A stretch of DNA of 64,000 nt from CBDBGD01 sp965205235 (GCA_965205235.1 CBDBGD010000005.1:62001-126000), one strand, 5' to 3'; positions 8,158 through 17,929 are shown, counted from the stretch's first letter. A program made the numbers and translations. Notes: generated from the letters alone by a model not told the origin.

Positions 8158-8775
8158 GTGCACTGTCCGTACTGCGAGCATCCGGACGTTCGAGTCGTGG
8201 ACTCCCGCGACGCTGCGGAGGGCATCCGCCGGCGGCGCGAGTGCCATCGCTGCGGCCAGCGCTTCACGACGATGGAGCAGGTGCAGGCCGCTGCGCTTCT
8301 GGTCGCCAAGCATGACGGCCGCCGGGAGCCGTTCAGCCGCGAGAAGGTGCACGCGGGCGTCCAACTGGCCTGCGCCAAGCGTCCCCTGTCCGTGGAGGAC
8401 GTGGACGGGCTGGTGGTGGCGGTGGAGCGCGAGGTGGAGCGCCTGGGCCGCTCGGAGGTCCCCAGCGCCCTGATCGGCGAGCTGGTGATGGAGCAGTTGC
8501 GGGCGCTGGACCGGGTGGCGTACGTGCGCTTCGCCAGTATCTATCGGGACTTCCAGGACATCGAGAACTTTGCGACGGAGGTCGAGTCACTGCGGCAGGC
8601 CCCGGCGGTTGCCGGCCCCGGCGGCTCGACGGTGCAGGCGCAGCTTCCCCTGCCGATCAACGGAGGGACTGCGGCGGCGCGTCGACGGTCACGGGGCCGA
8701 CGGCCCAGCAGAAGATCCGGCGGCGGCGGGGGTCCCCACACAACACACTTCGGGCGACAAGCCCGGAGCACGTAG
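8158..8775 (+). CDS. nrdR: Transcriptional repressor NrdR
   Basis: NrdR represses ribonucleotide reductase genes when dATP is bound to its ATP-cone. From the GTG at 8158 (Shine-Dalgarno AGGACGGGA at 8144-8152) the protein is 205 residues. A zinc ribbon uses C3, C6, C29 and C32 (HCPYCEHPD ... ECHRCGQRFTT), followed by the ATP-cone, with REPFSREKVHAGVQLAC and RVAYVRFASIYRDFQDIENF. The family is usually 150-165 residues; the extra tail of about 45 residues is Arg/Gly-rich low complexity and may be produced by a small indel near 8675, given the many indels downstream. Thirteen bases separate it from nrdJ. Confidence 0.93.
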   Translation: MHCPYCEHPDVRVVDSRDAAEGIRRRRECHRCGQRFTTMEQVQAAALLVAKHDGRREPFSREKVHAGVQLACAKRPLSVEDVDGLVVAVEREVERLGRSEVPSALIGELVMEQLRALDRVAYVRFASIYRDFQDIENFATEVESLRQAPAVAGPGGSTVQAQLPLPINGGTAAARRRSRGRRPSRRSGGGGGPHTTHFGRQARST

Positions 8776-8788
8776 GCAAGGAGTCGTC

Positions 8789-11451
8789 ATGGTAGATGCG
8801 CGTACTACTCGAGATTCGGACCGGGAGGCGTTGGTGCGGGACCTGCGCCGGAAGCTGGAGGCGTCGACGGACTCGAACGGTGCGGGCGGCGCTGGAGCAG
8901 GCCATCGCCGGGCTGGAGGCGCCGGTGGAGACGGTGGGCGACGGCGTGGACGTTCGTCGCCGGATAGCGGCTGCGCTGGCCGCGGCGGGGCTGTCGGGCG
9001 AATCGCAGGAGCTGGACCTGGCGGAGAACGCGCTGCGGGTGCTGCAGCACCGATACTTCCTGAAGGATGAGGACGGCAATCCGGTGGAGGACGCCGCGGG
9101 CATGTTCCGCCGCGTCGCCAGGGCCATCGCCCAAGTCGACCGGATGTACGATCGCAATGCGGACACGCAGACGGTGGAGGAGCGCTTCTACCGGGCCATG
9201 GCGCGGCTGGAGTTCCTCCCCAACTCGCCAACGCTGATGAACGCGGGCACCAACGCCGGGACGCTGTCCGCCTGCTTCGTCCTCCCGTTGGAGGACAGCA
9301 TGGAGGACATCATGCGCACGGCGTCGGAGATCGCCATGGTGCAGAAGTACGGGGGCGGCACCGGCGTGGCGCTGTCGCGGCTGCGGCCCAAGGGCGAGGG
9401 CATCAGGACCACCCACGGGAAGGCCTGCGGGCCTATCTCCGTGCTGCGTCACCTCTCGTCGGTGTCGACGATGATCACGCAGGGCGGGAAGCGGGACGGC
9501 GCAAACATGGCCGTGATGGACGTGCACCACCCGGACCTGATGGACTTTGTCACCTCCAAGCACCAGGAAGGGCTGATCCACAACTACAACATCTCCGTGG
9601 GCGTGGACGACGCCTTCATGGAGGCGGTGGAGCAGGGCGGCAACCTGACGCTGCGGGGCAGCCTTGCCCAGCGCGAGGACAACTCGGTGCGATGGGACCC
9701 CGACACAGGCGAAGAGGTGAGCGACCTGGACGCTGGGAAGGTGTTCTCGGAGATCGTGTCCGGGGCGTGGCGCAACGGCGAGCCGGGGATGATCTTCCTG
9801 GACCGCGTGAACCGGGACAACCCCACGCCGCACATCGGGCGCATCACGGCGACGAACCCCTGCGGCGAGCAGCCCCTGCTGCCCTACGAGTCGTGCAACC
9901 TGGGCTCGATCGTGCTGTCGCGGATGCTGCGGCTCTCATCGCCGTCGGACCCGCTGTCGGACGGGGGGGCGGAGGTGGACTGGGCGAAGCTGCGGGAGAC
10001 CGTGCGCGTGGCCGTGCACTTCCTGGACAACGTCATCGACGCCAACCGGTACTCGGTGCCGGAAATCGAGCGCATGACGAAGCTGACGCGCAAGATCGGC
10101 CTGGGCGTCATGGGCTTCGCCGACATGCTGGTCCGCCTGGGCATTCCGTACGACTCGGAGGAGGGGCTGGCGCTGGGCGGCGAGGTCATGCGGGTCGTCA
10201 AGGAGGAGTCGGACGACGCCTCGCGGGAGCTGGCGATGAGCCGCGGGCGTCTTCCCCGCCTTCCCCGGCTCTCGCCACGACGACGGCGACCCGGCCCACC
10301 GCTACCGGAACTCCTGCCGGCTGACGGTGGCGCCGACGGGGACGATCTCGATGATCGCCGGGTGCTCGAGCGGCATCGAGCCGCTGTTCGCGCTGGCCTA
10401 TCGCAAGCACAACATCCTGGGCGGGCAGACGCTGTACTACGTCGACAGCGCGTTCGAGGCCGTGGCACGGCACGAGGGCTTCTACAGCGACGACCTGGCG
10501 GAGGCCCTGGCGCAGGGGCACTCGCTGGCGGAGCAGGACGACGTGCCGGCGTGGGCGTCGTCGGTCTTCGCTACGGCGCCGGACATCGCGCCGGAGTGGC
10601 ACGTGCGGATGCAGGCGGCCTTCCAGGACCACACGGACGCCGCCATCTCCAAGACCATCAACTTTCCCAACGAGGCCACGGAGGAGGACGTCCGGCAGGC
10701 CTACACGCTGGCCTGGAAGCTGGGCTGCAAGGGCATCACGGTCTACCGCGCCGGCAGCCGGGAGAAGGAAGTTCTCACGGCGGGGACCGTCCGCAAGGAC
10801 GCAGCAGACACTTCAGCAACTCTCAGCGAGGGGGCCGGCGGCGCGGCGGCCCCGGCCCCCTCCACCATCCCCCTCGACGCGGCCATGGAGCCGACGCGCA
10901 TCGGCGGGCTGCATCCTCGCCGGCGGCCGCAGATGGTGCGCGGCGTCACCGAGCGCGTGCGCACGGGCCACGGCAACATCTTCATCACGACCAACTTCGA
11001 CGAGGAGGACCGGCCGTTCGAGGTCTTCACGTCGCTGGGGAAGGCCGGCAGCTCCGACTCGGCGCAACTCGAGGCCATCGCCCGGCTGGTGTCGATGGCG
11101 CTGCGGGTGGGCGTGGACCCGGAGGAGATCGTGGGGCAGCTCCGCGGCATCACGGACGAGCCGGTGTGGGACAACGGCGTGCTGGTGCGCTCTGCGCCTG
11201 ACGCGCTGGCCCTAGCCCTCGGCAGGGCGCTGGGCCTGGAGCGGGGCGGCCCCTACGGCGAGCAGCTCGGCCTCTTTGAGGCCGGGGCCGTGAAGGCGAC
11301 GGAGAAGGCCGTCCAAGAGTCGGCCTACAACGGCGGCTCCAACGGCGGAGGACGCGCCGGGTGGGGGACCTGCCCGCAGTGCCCCGGCCCGCTGGTATAC
11401 CAGGAAGGCTGCCTCATGTGCCGGGAGTGCGGCTACAACAAGTGTGGGTGA
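8789..11451 (+). CDS. nrdJ: Class II (B12-dependent) ribonucleotide reductase, two apparent frameshifts
   Basis: Reduces ribonucleotides to deoxyribonucleotides with adenosylcobalamin, so DNA synthesis does not depend on oxygen. The ATG at 8789 has AAGGAG upstream. Frame changes by +1 twice: between about 8865 and 8890, and at the CCCC run 10254-10257. Corrected, the protein is about 885 residues. Visible motifs: FLPNSPTLMNAGT, SACFVLPLEDSMEDI, KYGGGTGVALSRLRPKG, NPCGEQPLLPYESCNLGSI (active-site Cys), LTVAPTGTISMIAGCSSGIE and the C-terminal zinc ribbon CPQCPGPLVYQEGCLMCREC. Removing one base at each site restores an intact product, so sequence error is more likely than decay of an essential gene. 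Confidence 0.92.
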
Positions 11452-11490
11452 AGCCCGTGGTCGCTGCCCACGGCCGCGGGTACGCTTAGT

Positions 11491-11531
11491 GCGGAGGCTG
11501 GAGCGCTCTCCTGAGGGCCTCCAGCCTCCGC
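11491..11531. terminator. 13-bp perfect stem-loop between nrdJ and pdxA
   Basis: GCGGAGGCTGGAG (11491-11503) pairs with CTCCAGCCTCCGC (11519-11531) around a 15-base loop. It lies 39 bp after the nrdJ stop and 22 bp before pdxA. There is no U tract beyond TTTGAG, so it may end transcription weakly or protect the nrdJ mRNA 3' end. Confidence 0.5.
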
Positions 11532-11553
11532 TGGATTTGAGCGGAGTCTTGCC

Positions 11554-12585
11554 GTGAGTGCGAACACCCCCCTCATAGCCGTCACCCTGGGCGACCCCTG
11601 CGGCATCGGGCCGGAGGTGGTTGCGGCCGCGCTGGCGACGCCTGCGGTGCGCGCCGTGTGCCGCCCCGTGGTCGTCGGCAGCGCCGACGTGCTGCGCGAC
11701 GCCGTCGCACTGGTGGGTGCGGCGCTGGAGGTCGTGACCGTGGAGTCGGCGGGGCGACGCGCCGGACGATGCGGGCGTCGTCGCCGTTCTGGACCCGGGG
11801 GGCTTGGACCTCGCCGCCGTCCGGCCCGGACGCCTGTCGGCCGAGGCGGGCCGCGCCGCCGTCGAGTGGGGCGCTGCGGGCCGGCGAGCTGTGGCCTGTC
11901 GGGCGCTGTGGGTGCGATGGCGACGGCGCCCATCAACAAGGAGGCGGCGCGGCTGGCGGGCTACGAGGAGGTGGGGCACATGGAGCTGCTCCAACGCCTC
12001 TCCGGCGCGGGCAAGGTGGCCACGATGCTGATCTCCGGCGGCCTGCGGGTCGTCCACCTCACCACCCACCGCTCGCTGCGCCTCGCCTGCGACGCCGTGA
12101 CGAAGGAGAGCGTGCTGAGCATGGTCGCGCTCACGGACGAGTCGTTCCGCGCGTGGGGATTTGCGCAGCCGCGCATCGGCGTGGCGGCGCTGAACCCCCA
12201 CGCCTCCGACGGCGGCCTCATCGGCGACGAGGAGGAGCTGCAAATTGCCCCGGCGGTGGCAGCGGCGCGGGAGCGTGGGGTCGACGCCACGGGGCCGGTG
12301 CCGGCGGACATCGTCTTCCACCAGGCCATCGAGGGCCGCTACGACGCCGTGCTGGCCATGTACCACGACCAGGGCCACATCCCCGTGAAGGTCCACGGCT
12401 TCGAGCAGAGCGTTAGCGTCAACCTTGGGTTGCCCTTCGTGCGGACGTCCGTGGACCACGGCACGGCCTTCGACATCGCCGGCAAGGGCGTGGCCAGCGC
12501 CGTGAGCATGGTGGAGTCGATCGTGCTGGCCGCAGCGCTGGCGTCGGGTCGGGGGCTGGCGGGTGGGGACGCGTCGGCGGGGTAG
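11554..12585 (+). CDS. pdxA: 4-hydroxythreonine-4-phosphate dehydrogenase PdxA, internally frameshifted
   Basis: PdxA oxidises 4-phosphohydroxy-L-threonine in the DXP-dependent pyridoxal phosphate pathway. The 343-codon frame starts at GTG 11554 with VTLGDPCGIGPEVV and ends with family motifs APINKEAARLAGYEEVGH, YHDQGHIPVKVHGFE and SVNLGLPFVRTSVDHGTAFD (metal-binding histidines). The stretch 11751-11895 is nonsense in this frame but reads DAPDDAGVVAVLDPGGLDLA in the next one. Three single-base insertions, at GGGG 11751-11754, GGGG 11868-11871 and near 11893, account for it and sum to three, so the outer frame stays open. Likely sequence error. Confidence 0.9.
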   Translation: MSANTPLIAVTLGDPCGIGPEVVAAALATPAVRAVCRPVVVGSADVLRDAVALVGAALEVVTVESAGRRAGRCGRRRRSGPGGLGPRRRPARTPVGRGGPRRRRVGRCGPASCGLSGAVGAMATAPINKEAARLAGYEEVGHMELLQRLSGAGKVATMLISGGLRVVHLTTHRSLRLACDAVTKESVLSMVALTDESFRAWGFAQPRIGVAALNPHASDGGLIGDEEELQIAPAVAAARERGVDATGPVPADIVFHQAIEGRYDAVLAMYHDQGHIPVKVHGFEQSVSVNLGLPFVRTSVDHGTAFDIAGKGVASAVSMVESIVLAAALASGRGLAGGDASAG

Positions 12586-12639
12586 CCCTGGACGCACGGG
12601 GCGAGAGCCGACCGTCATGGTGTTTCCGAATCTGGCCAA

Positions 12640-12648
12640 TGCTATAAT
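12640..12648 (+). promoter_or_regulatory. Extended -10 promoter of proC
   Basis: TGC followed by the perfect -10 TATAAT at 12643-12648, 29 bp before the proC start. No good -35 box; the TGn extension would compensate. The same TGCTATAAT occurs before tig. Confidence 0.6.
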
Positions 12649-12677
12649 GTCTCGGAACCTCGTATAGGCAGGATAGA

Positions 12678-13484
12678 TTGCGTATTGCGTTCGTGGGCGG
12701 CGGCACCATGGCTGAGGCCATCCTCGCGGGCTTGCTCGAAGCAGGCCTCGTCGCGCCGACCGACGTCGCCGTCGGCGAGCCGATCGAGGGGCGTCGCGCC
12801 TACCTCGCCGAGCGCTACGGCGTGACCGCCTCCGCTGACAACGCTGCGTCCGTCGCCGACGCGTCGATGATCGTCCTGGCCGTGAAGCCCCAGGACCTCC
12901 ACGACGCCTGCGCCGACATCGGCGGCGCACTCGGTGATGGTCATACCGTCCTCTCAATCATCGCCGGCGCGCGGATGGGCCGCCTCGTGCGGGAGCTGGG
13001 CCACCGCGCCGTTGTTCGGGTGATGCCGAACACGCCCGCCCAGGTGGGCGCCGGCATGAGCGTGTGGACCGCCGCACCGGAGGTCACCGACGAGGCGCGG
13101 GAGTTCACGGGCCGCATGCTCGACGCCCTGGGCGAGCAGCTCTACGTCAGCGACGAGAAGTACCTGGACATGGCCACGGCCCTGAGCGCCAGCGGCCCCG
13201 CCTTCGTCTGGCTCTTCCTGGAGGCCCTCATCGACGGCGGCGTCCACGTCGGGCTGCCCCGGGACATGGCGTCCTCCCTGGCGATGCAGACGGTCTACGG
13301 GAGCATGCGCATGAGCCAGGAGACGCTGCGTCACCCGGCTGTGCTGCGCAACATGGTCACTTCCCCCGGCGGGACCACCGCCGAGGGTCTGCTGGCGTTG
13401 GAGGACGGCGCTCTCCGCGCCACCGTGATCCAGGCCATAGAGGCCGCGTACGAGAAGTCTCAGATGCTGGGGGAAGAGTCGTGA
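12678..13484 (+). CDS. proC: Pyrroline-5-carboxylate reductase
   Basis: ProC performs the last step of proline synthesis, NAD(P)H-dependent reduction of 1-pyrroline-5-carboxylate. The 268-residue protein begins at a TTG with RIAFVGGGTMAEAILAGLL, a Rossmann GxGxMA nucleotide loop, then IVLAVKPQDL, RVMPNTPAQVGAGMSV and ALSASGPAFVWLFLEALIDG plus VTSPGGTTAEGLLALE (substrate-binding C-terminal helices). Length and motifs are standard. Its stop overlaps the start of the first yggT gene (GTGA), so the two are translationally coupled; proC-yggT is a widespread pairing. Confidence 0.95.
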   Translation: MRIAFVGGGTMAEAILAGLLEAGLVAPTDVAVGEPIEGRRAYLAERYGVTASADNAASVADASMIVLAVKPQDLHDACADIGGALGDGHTVLSIIAGARMGRLVRELGHRAVVRVMPNTPAQVGAGMSVWTAAPEVTDEAREFTGRMLDALGEQLYVSDEKYLDMATALSASGPAFVWLFLEALIDGGVHVGLPRDMASSLAMQTVYGSMRMSQETLRHPAVLRNMVTSPGGTTAEGLLALEDGALRATVIQAIEAAYEKSQMLGEES

Positions 13485-13732
13485 TTCTGGAGTTGATAAA
13501 CGCCATCATCATGGCAGCCTGGATCGCGCTCTTTGTGCGCGTCATCCTTTCCTGGTTCCCCGTCAGCCGCGACAACCCCATCGTCTCTGTCGTCTTCCAG
13601 ATCACCGACCCCATGCTTGCGCCCATCCGCCGCGTGATGCCCAGCACCGGGATGCTGGACCTCAGCCCGCTGGTGCTCTTCTTCCTCCTCTACTTCCTGC
13701 GCATCCTGGTGAACGCAGCCCTGGCGGGATAG
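13481..13732 (+). CDS. YggT family membrane protein (copy 1)
   Basis: YggT/Ycf19-family proteins are small inner-membrane proteins linked to osmotic stress and envelope or thylakoid organisation. From the GTG at 13481, which overlaps the proC stop, 83 residues are encoded: a first membrane helix (residues 3-24, ending RVILSWFP), the family signature VSRDNPIVSVVFQITDPMLA and PIRRVMP, then a second helix (about 60-80, LSPLVLFFLLYFLRILVNAA). Only one of the two repeats of longer YggT proteins is present. It is followed 24 bp later by a near copy. Confidence 0.85.
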   Translation: MILELINAIIMAAWIALFVRVILSWFPVSRDNPIVSVVFQITDPMLAPIRRVMPSTGMLDLSPLVLFFLLYFLRILVNAALAG

Positions 13733-13756
13733 CGCTCCCTTGCTGGGGGAAGAGGC

Positions 13757-14011
13757 GTGAATTTCTTTGTGTTCATAGACTACCTGGTCAATGCGATCTT
13801 GATCGCAATCTTTGTGCGCGCCATCCTCTCCTGGTTTCCCGTGAATCGCGACAACCCCATCGTTGCCGTCGTCTTCCAGATCACCGACCCCATTCTGTCG
13901 CCGGTCCGACGCATCATGCCTGCAAGGGGTATCATCGATCTCAGCCCGATGGTGACCATCATCGTGATCGTCGTCATTCGCGAGGTGTTGCGCGGGGCCC
14001 TGGCCGGATAG
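13757..14011 (+). CDS. YggT family membrane protein (copy 2)
   Basis: An 84-residue paralog of the preceding gene: helix 1 ending RAILSWFP, then NRDNPIVAVVFQITDPIL, SPVRRIMP and a C-terminal helix rich in Ile and Val. The GTG start follows CTGGGGGAAGAGGCGTGA, almost the same bases that precede copy 1 (CTGGGGGAAGAGTCGTGA, which there encode the end of ProC). The tandem duplication therefore carried the Shine-Dalgarno region with it. Together the two could give the four-helix arrangement of double-repeat YggT proteins. Confidence 0.85.
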   Translation: MNFFVFIDYLVNAILIAIFVRAILSWFPVNRDNPIVAVVFQITDPILSPVRRIMPARGIIDLSPMVTIIVIVVIREVLRGALAG

Positions 14012-14049
14012 GCGCAGGGCAACCACAAGGGTTGCACCTACGGTATGTG

Positions 14050-14095
14050 TCCCGAAGCCCATGGTAGGGACGGTTCGCGAACCGCCCTACGCCGC
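14050..14095. repeat. Short palindromic repeat (GCGGTTCGCGAACCGCC family)
   Basis: ACGGTTCGCGAACCGCCCTACG near 14068-14090, with CACAAGGGTTGCACCTACGG just before it. Variants occur near 7550, 17955, 35085, 39390 and 46230. The rest of the gap to padR (14096-14173) shows no gene. Confidence 0.55.
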
Positions 14096-14173
14096 GAACG
14101 ATGCCCCGCCTTGACTGCCTCCTTCGGCGGTGCCGATAATGGGCGTGCATCGTTAGACGAGGTGAAGACGCCC

Positions 14174-14497
14174 ATGTCGCGACGGGAGCTCCTCAAGGGC
14201 AGCACGGAGACGTTGCTGCTGTCGCTGCTGACGGAAGAGGCCATGTACGGCTACCAGATCGCCCGCGAGATGGAGCGCCGCAGCAACGGCTACTTCGCCT
14301 TCAAGGAAGGGACCCTCTACCCCGCCCTCCACCGACTGGAGCGCGTCGGCCTGCTGCAGGGCAGCTGGCAGGAGAACGCCGCCAACCAGCTCCGACGCTA
14401 CTACGCCATCACCCGAGAAGGCCGCGACGCCCTCGCGGCCCTTCAGGCAGAGTGGAGGCGCTTCTCCCGGGCGGTCAACCTCGTCGTGGAGGCCTGA
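14174..14497 (+). CDS. PadR family transcriptional regulator
   Basis: PadR regulators are dimeric winged-helix repressors. The 107-residue protein (ATG 14174, Shine-Dalgarno GAGGTGAAG at 14159-14167) has LLLSLLTEEAMYGYQIARE, the conserved MYGYQI motif of the first helices, then FKEGTLYPALHRLERVGLL (recognition helix and start of the wing) and RRYYAITREGRDAL, the family wing signature. The short C-terminal helix WRRFSRAVNLVVEA fits dimerisation. It is followed 19 bp later by a HAAS-domain membrane protein, a standard PadR partner; the pair probably forms a self-regulated envelope-stress or transport module. Confidence 0.93.
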   Translation: MSRRELLKGSTETLLLSLLTEEAMYGYQIAREMERRSNGYFAFKEGTLYPALHRLERVGLLQGSWQENAANQLRRYYAITREGRDALAALQAEWRRFSRAVNLVVEA

Positions 14498-14516
14498 GCC
14501 TTCGTAGGAGGAGCCG

Positions 14517-15484
14517 GTGCGACCGGAGGCCCGCGGGTACCTGCGCGACCTGGCCCGACGACTCAAGCTGGACCCTGAACGCAAACAGGAGATCCTGCAG
14601 GAGTTGGAGGGCCACGTCGAGGACCGGGCCCAGGCGTTTCAGGACCACGGCCTGGATCCCGGATGAGGCGATGCACCGCTCCCTGGAGCTCCTTGGGCAG
14701 CCCCGCCACCTAGCGCGCCAGTACTACGCCATCCACAGCCTCACCTCCTGGGGCGACGTCATCCTCTCCATCCTCCCCCACCTGCTCTTCGCCGCGCTCT
14801 TCGCGCTGCACCTGTGGACCGTCTCCTTCTGGGTGGCCCTCTTCCTCATCAGCGCCGCCGTCATTACAGTGACCGCCTGGAGGCGCGGGCAGCCGGTATG
14901 GAGCTACCCGTGGCTGGGCTACTGCCTGGTCGCTCCCGTGGTGGGGTGGGGCGCTCGCGCTGCGGACCATGTCGAATGGCATCTGGAGCTTCCTCAACGG
15001 CGAGCCGCTGCCCTTCATCCTCCCCGCGTACTTTGGGATGCTGGTCTACATGGTCCTGGTGCTGGCCCTCCTGTGGACCATCCTCCGACGCGTCGTGCGA
15101 AGGGACTGGCTCTACGCCTCCCTGGCCGCGCTACCCTTTCCCTTCCTCACCGCCTGGCTCATCTACCTGGGCGAGCACGGCGGCTACTTCAACTACGACG
15201 CCGGTCGACTCCTCGAGATGGACGGAGCGACGGCGCTGCTCTACATTGGCCTGGCCATTACCACCGGAGCGGTCTACCGGCTGACGCAGCGGGCGTTTCG
15301 CGTGGCCGTTCTGGCCTTGGCGATCCCGCTGCTCGCCCTGATGGGCGCCCTCTCCTACCAGGGAAGTCTCCTCTCGGGCTCCGTCTTCCTGGTGCTGACC
15401 CTGGGCATCGCCATCCTTGCCCTCCCCGCCTACATCGACGCCCGCCTCAGCCATGGCCACGAGGGCGAGCACCGAGCGGTGTAG
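14517..15484 (+). CDS. HAAS-domain polytopic membrane protein, two apparent frameshifts
   Basis: From GTG 14517 (Shine-Dalgarno TAGGAGGA) the N terminus reads YLRDLARRLKLDPERKQEIL then ELEGHVEDRAQAF, the helical HAAS (DUF1700-type) domain found beside PadR regulators. It then reaches a stop; deleting one C in CCC 14658-14660 continues it as DEAMHRSLELLGQPRHLARQ and several membrane helices. A second extra base in GGGG 14948-14951 must be removed to reach ALRTMSNGIWSFLNG and the remaining helices to 15484. Corrected length is about 321 residues with roughly eight membrane segments. Function of the membrane part is unknown. Confidence 0.75.
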
Positions 15485-15596
15485 CCGCCGCGCTCGCCGG
15501 CGCGCGGCGTGGTTCGACAGGCTCACCGCGGCGGGATGGTCTTCTCCCGTGAGGATGTGCTACCATTGTGTTAGCAGTCCATCCTGGAGGTGCGTT
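15485..15596. repeat. Gap with a GGTTCGACAGGCTCACC palindrome
   Basis: GGTTCGACAGGCTCACCGCGGC at 15511-15532 belongs to the dispersed family also seen near 7493, 7685, 54683 and elsewhere. A CTGGAGG Shine-Dalgarno for vapB ends the gap. Confidence 0.55.
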
Positions 15597-15855
15597 GTGG
15601 GAACGGTCCATGTCCGACGATTGGACGACGAGGTCGTCCGGCGGCTGAAAAGCCGCGCCCGCTGCGAACAATCGCTCCCTGGAGAGCGAGGCCCGCCACA
15701 TCCTGGAGCAGGCGGCCGGGGACGGCATGGAGGAGAAGACGAAGGCGTTCCGGGAACTGTCCCTAAAAATGCGCAGCCAAACCGCCCATATTCCTCAGAC
15801 CCCCTCGCACATCCTGATCAGAGAAGACCGCGATAGCGGTCATAGGGACGCGTGA
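15597..15855 (+). CDS. FitA/VapB-type antitoxin, one apparent frameshift
   Basis: Antitoxin of a VapBC module: a ribbon-helix-helix protein that represses its operon and neutralises the PIN toxin. From GTG 15597 it reads VHVRRLDDEVVRRLKSRA, a typical FitA-like RHH start, then goes out of frame. Deleting one C in CCC 15658-15660 gives ANNRSLESEARHILEQAAGD, the conserved RHH helix with SLE-EAR, then a tail MEEKTKAFRELSLKMRSQTA that would bind the toxin. Corrected length is about 85 residues. The stop overlaps the vapC start as TGATG. Confidence 0.8.
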
Positions 15856-16281
15856 TGCGTCTGGTCGTGGACGCCAGCGTCGCTGTCAAGTGGTTCGTGG
15901 AAGAAGAGGACTCCGACTACGCCGGTCGGTTGTTCGAGGGAAGTCACGAGCTCTACGCTCCCCGGCTGTTGGCGTCGGAGGTTTGGCAACGCGCTGTGGC
16001 GAAAGGCGCGGACGGGGGAGATCGACCGGGGCCAGGCAGGAGCGTTTGCCGCCACCATTCCGGCGCTGGCCGTTCGGTGGATGGCGGACGAGATGGTCAG
16101 TCCGGACGCGGTCCGCTTGGCCCTGGCGTTGGACCGACCCCTGTACGACTGCGTCTACCTTGCCCTTGCGCACCGGGTGGGCGCGACGTTGGTCACGGCG
16201 GACGCCCGTTTTGTAAATGCGCTGGCGGGAACGGAGCACGCAGGCGCGATTGCCACGCTGGAGAGCCTCGCCGAGATGTGA
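15855..16281 (+). CDS. VapC-type PIN-domain toxin, one apparent frameshift
   Basis: VapC toxins are Mg2+-dependent ribonucleases that cut tRNA or rRNA. The ATG at 15855 overlaps the antitoxin stop. The N terminus LVVDASVAVKWFVEEEDSDY holds the first catalytic Asp (D6), and LLASEVxNALWRKA (after removing one G at 15985-15986) the conserved Glu. The rest, in the shifted frame, is DEMVSPDAVRLALALDRPLY then DCVYLALAHRVGATLVTADARF with the two remaining Asp residues. Corrected length is about 141 residues. With the antitoxin it forms a complete VapBC pair once both indels are fixed. Confidence 0.82.
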
Positions 16282-16376
16282 CCGCCGCGCGGCGCGGTTC
16301 CCATTCCCGCCGATTCTCGGTAAACTGAGGCGCCCGCCGAGATGCATCGCGCAGGGCGGAATACCAGGAGGTCTAC

Positions 16377-17886
16377 ATGGAAGTTCGAGCGGTTGTCGGA
16401 GATATCGCAACGCAGGATGTGGATGCCGTCGTCGTGAACCTCTTCCAAGGCGTGGAGTCGCCCGGCGGGGGCACCGGGGCCGTCGACAAGGGCGCTGGAC
16501 GGCGCAATATCGGGCCTCATCGCCGAGGGCGAGATCAAGGGCAAGAAGGGGGAGCTGACCCTCATCCACACCCTTGGGAAGATCGCGCCCAAGCGGGTGC
16601 TCGTGGTCGGTCTTGGCAAGCAGGAGAGCCTCGACCTGGAGACCGTGGGCAACGTCGCCGCCGAGGCCGCACGCTATCTGCGCGGGAAGGGCGTGAAGCG
16701 GGCCGCCTCCATCGTCCACGGCGCGGGGACCGGCCGCCTCGGCGTGGGGGCTGCAGCCCAGGCCATGACCGAAGGCACGCTGCTGGGCCTCTACACTTTC
16801 AAGAAGCTCAAGTCCGGGTCCGACGACGGGACCGGCTTGGACGAGCTTCTCCTCGTCGAGCAGGAGTCGGACAAGCTCCCCGCGCTGGAGCAGGGCGTCC
16901 GTGTGGGGAGCATCCTGGCCGAGGCCACGTCCCTGGCCCGCACGCTGGGCAACGAGCCGGCCAACCGTCTGACGCCCACCCGCCTGGCGGAGATCGCCGG
17001 CGACGTGGCCCGGGACGCCGACCTGGAGATCACGGTGTTTGACGAGGACCAGTGCCGGGAGATGGGGATGAACGCCTACCTGGGCGTCGCCCGCGGCAGC
17101 AACGAGCCCCCCAAGTTCATCGTCCTGAACTACAAGGGCGACCCGGACAACCCTGAGAACAACCTGGGCATCGTGGGCAAGGGCATCACCTTCGACTCGG
17201 GCGGCATCTCGCTGAAGCCGGCTGCGAACATGGGCGCGATGAAGGGCGACATGTCGGGAGGGTCGTCGGCCATCTCCTCCATGCTGGCCATCGGGAAGCT
17301 CAAGCCGCGCATCAACGTCACCGCCATCGTCGCTGCGACGGAGAACATGCCCAGCGGCACCGCCACCAAGCCCGGCGACATCCTCACGGCGATGAACGGC
17401 AAGACCATCGAGGTCGACAACACGGACGCGGAGGGCCGGGTCACCCTGGCCGATGCGATCACCTACGCCAAGCAACTGGGCCTCACGCGCCTCGTCGACA
17501 TCGCCACGCTCACCGGCGCCGTCCGCACCGCCCTGGGCGACCTGCGATTGGGACTGTTCACCAACAACCAGCAGCTGGCGGACCAGGTGCTCCGGGCCTC
17601 AGAGGCCGCCGGAGAGCGGATGTGGCAGCTGCCGATGGACGAGGAGTACAAGGAGCTCAACCACAGCGACTGGGCCGACGTGAAGAACTCGGGCGGGCCG
17701 TCCGCGGGGTCCATCACCGCGGCGCACTTCATCGGCGTCTTCGCCGAGGACACGCCGTGGGTGCACCTGGACATCGCGGGGGTCGCCAGGCTGCCGAAGA
17801 ACCGGGGCCTCTACGTCACGGGCCACACGGGCATTCCCGTGCGGTCGCTGGTGCGCCTGACCCTGGACCTGGCCATGGCCCGCTAG
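16377..17886 (+). CDS. pepA: Leucyl aminopeptidase (M17), one apparent frameshift
   Basis: Cytosolic two-metal aminopeptidase that removes N-terminal residues from peptides. The ATG at 16377 has AGGAGG upstream. The first 37 codons (MEVRAVVGDIATQDVDAVVV) run into a wrong frame at GGG 16490-16492; deleting one G gives LDGAISGLIAEGEIKGKKG and joins the long frame to 17886. Catalytic motifs: VGKGITFDSGGISLKPAANM (metal-binding Lys/Asp), MKGDMSGG, and NTDAEGRVTLADA (metal ligands D and E plus Arg), then DIATLTGA. Corrected length is about 502 residues, normal for PepA. Confidence 0.94.
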
Positions 17887-17929
17887 GCGGGCGGGATTCC
17901 GTTACCGCGCTCGTGGCGAGCGTGTCGAA

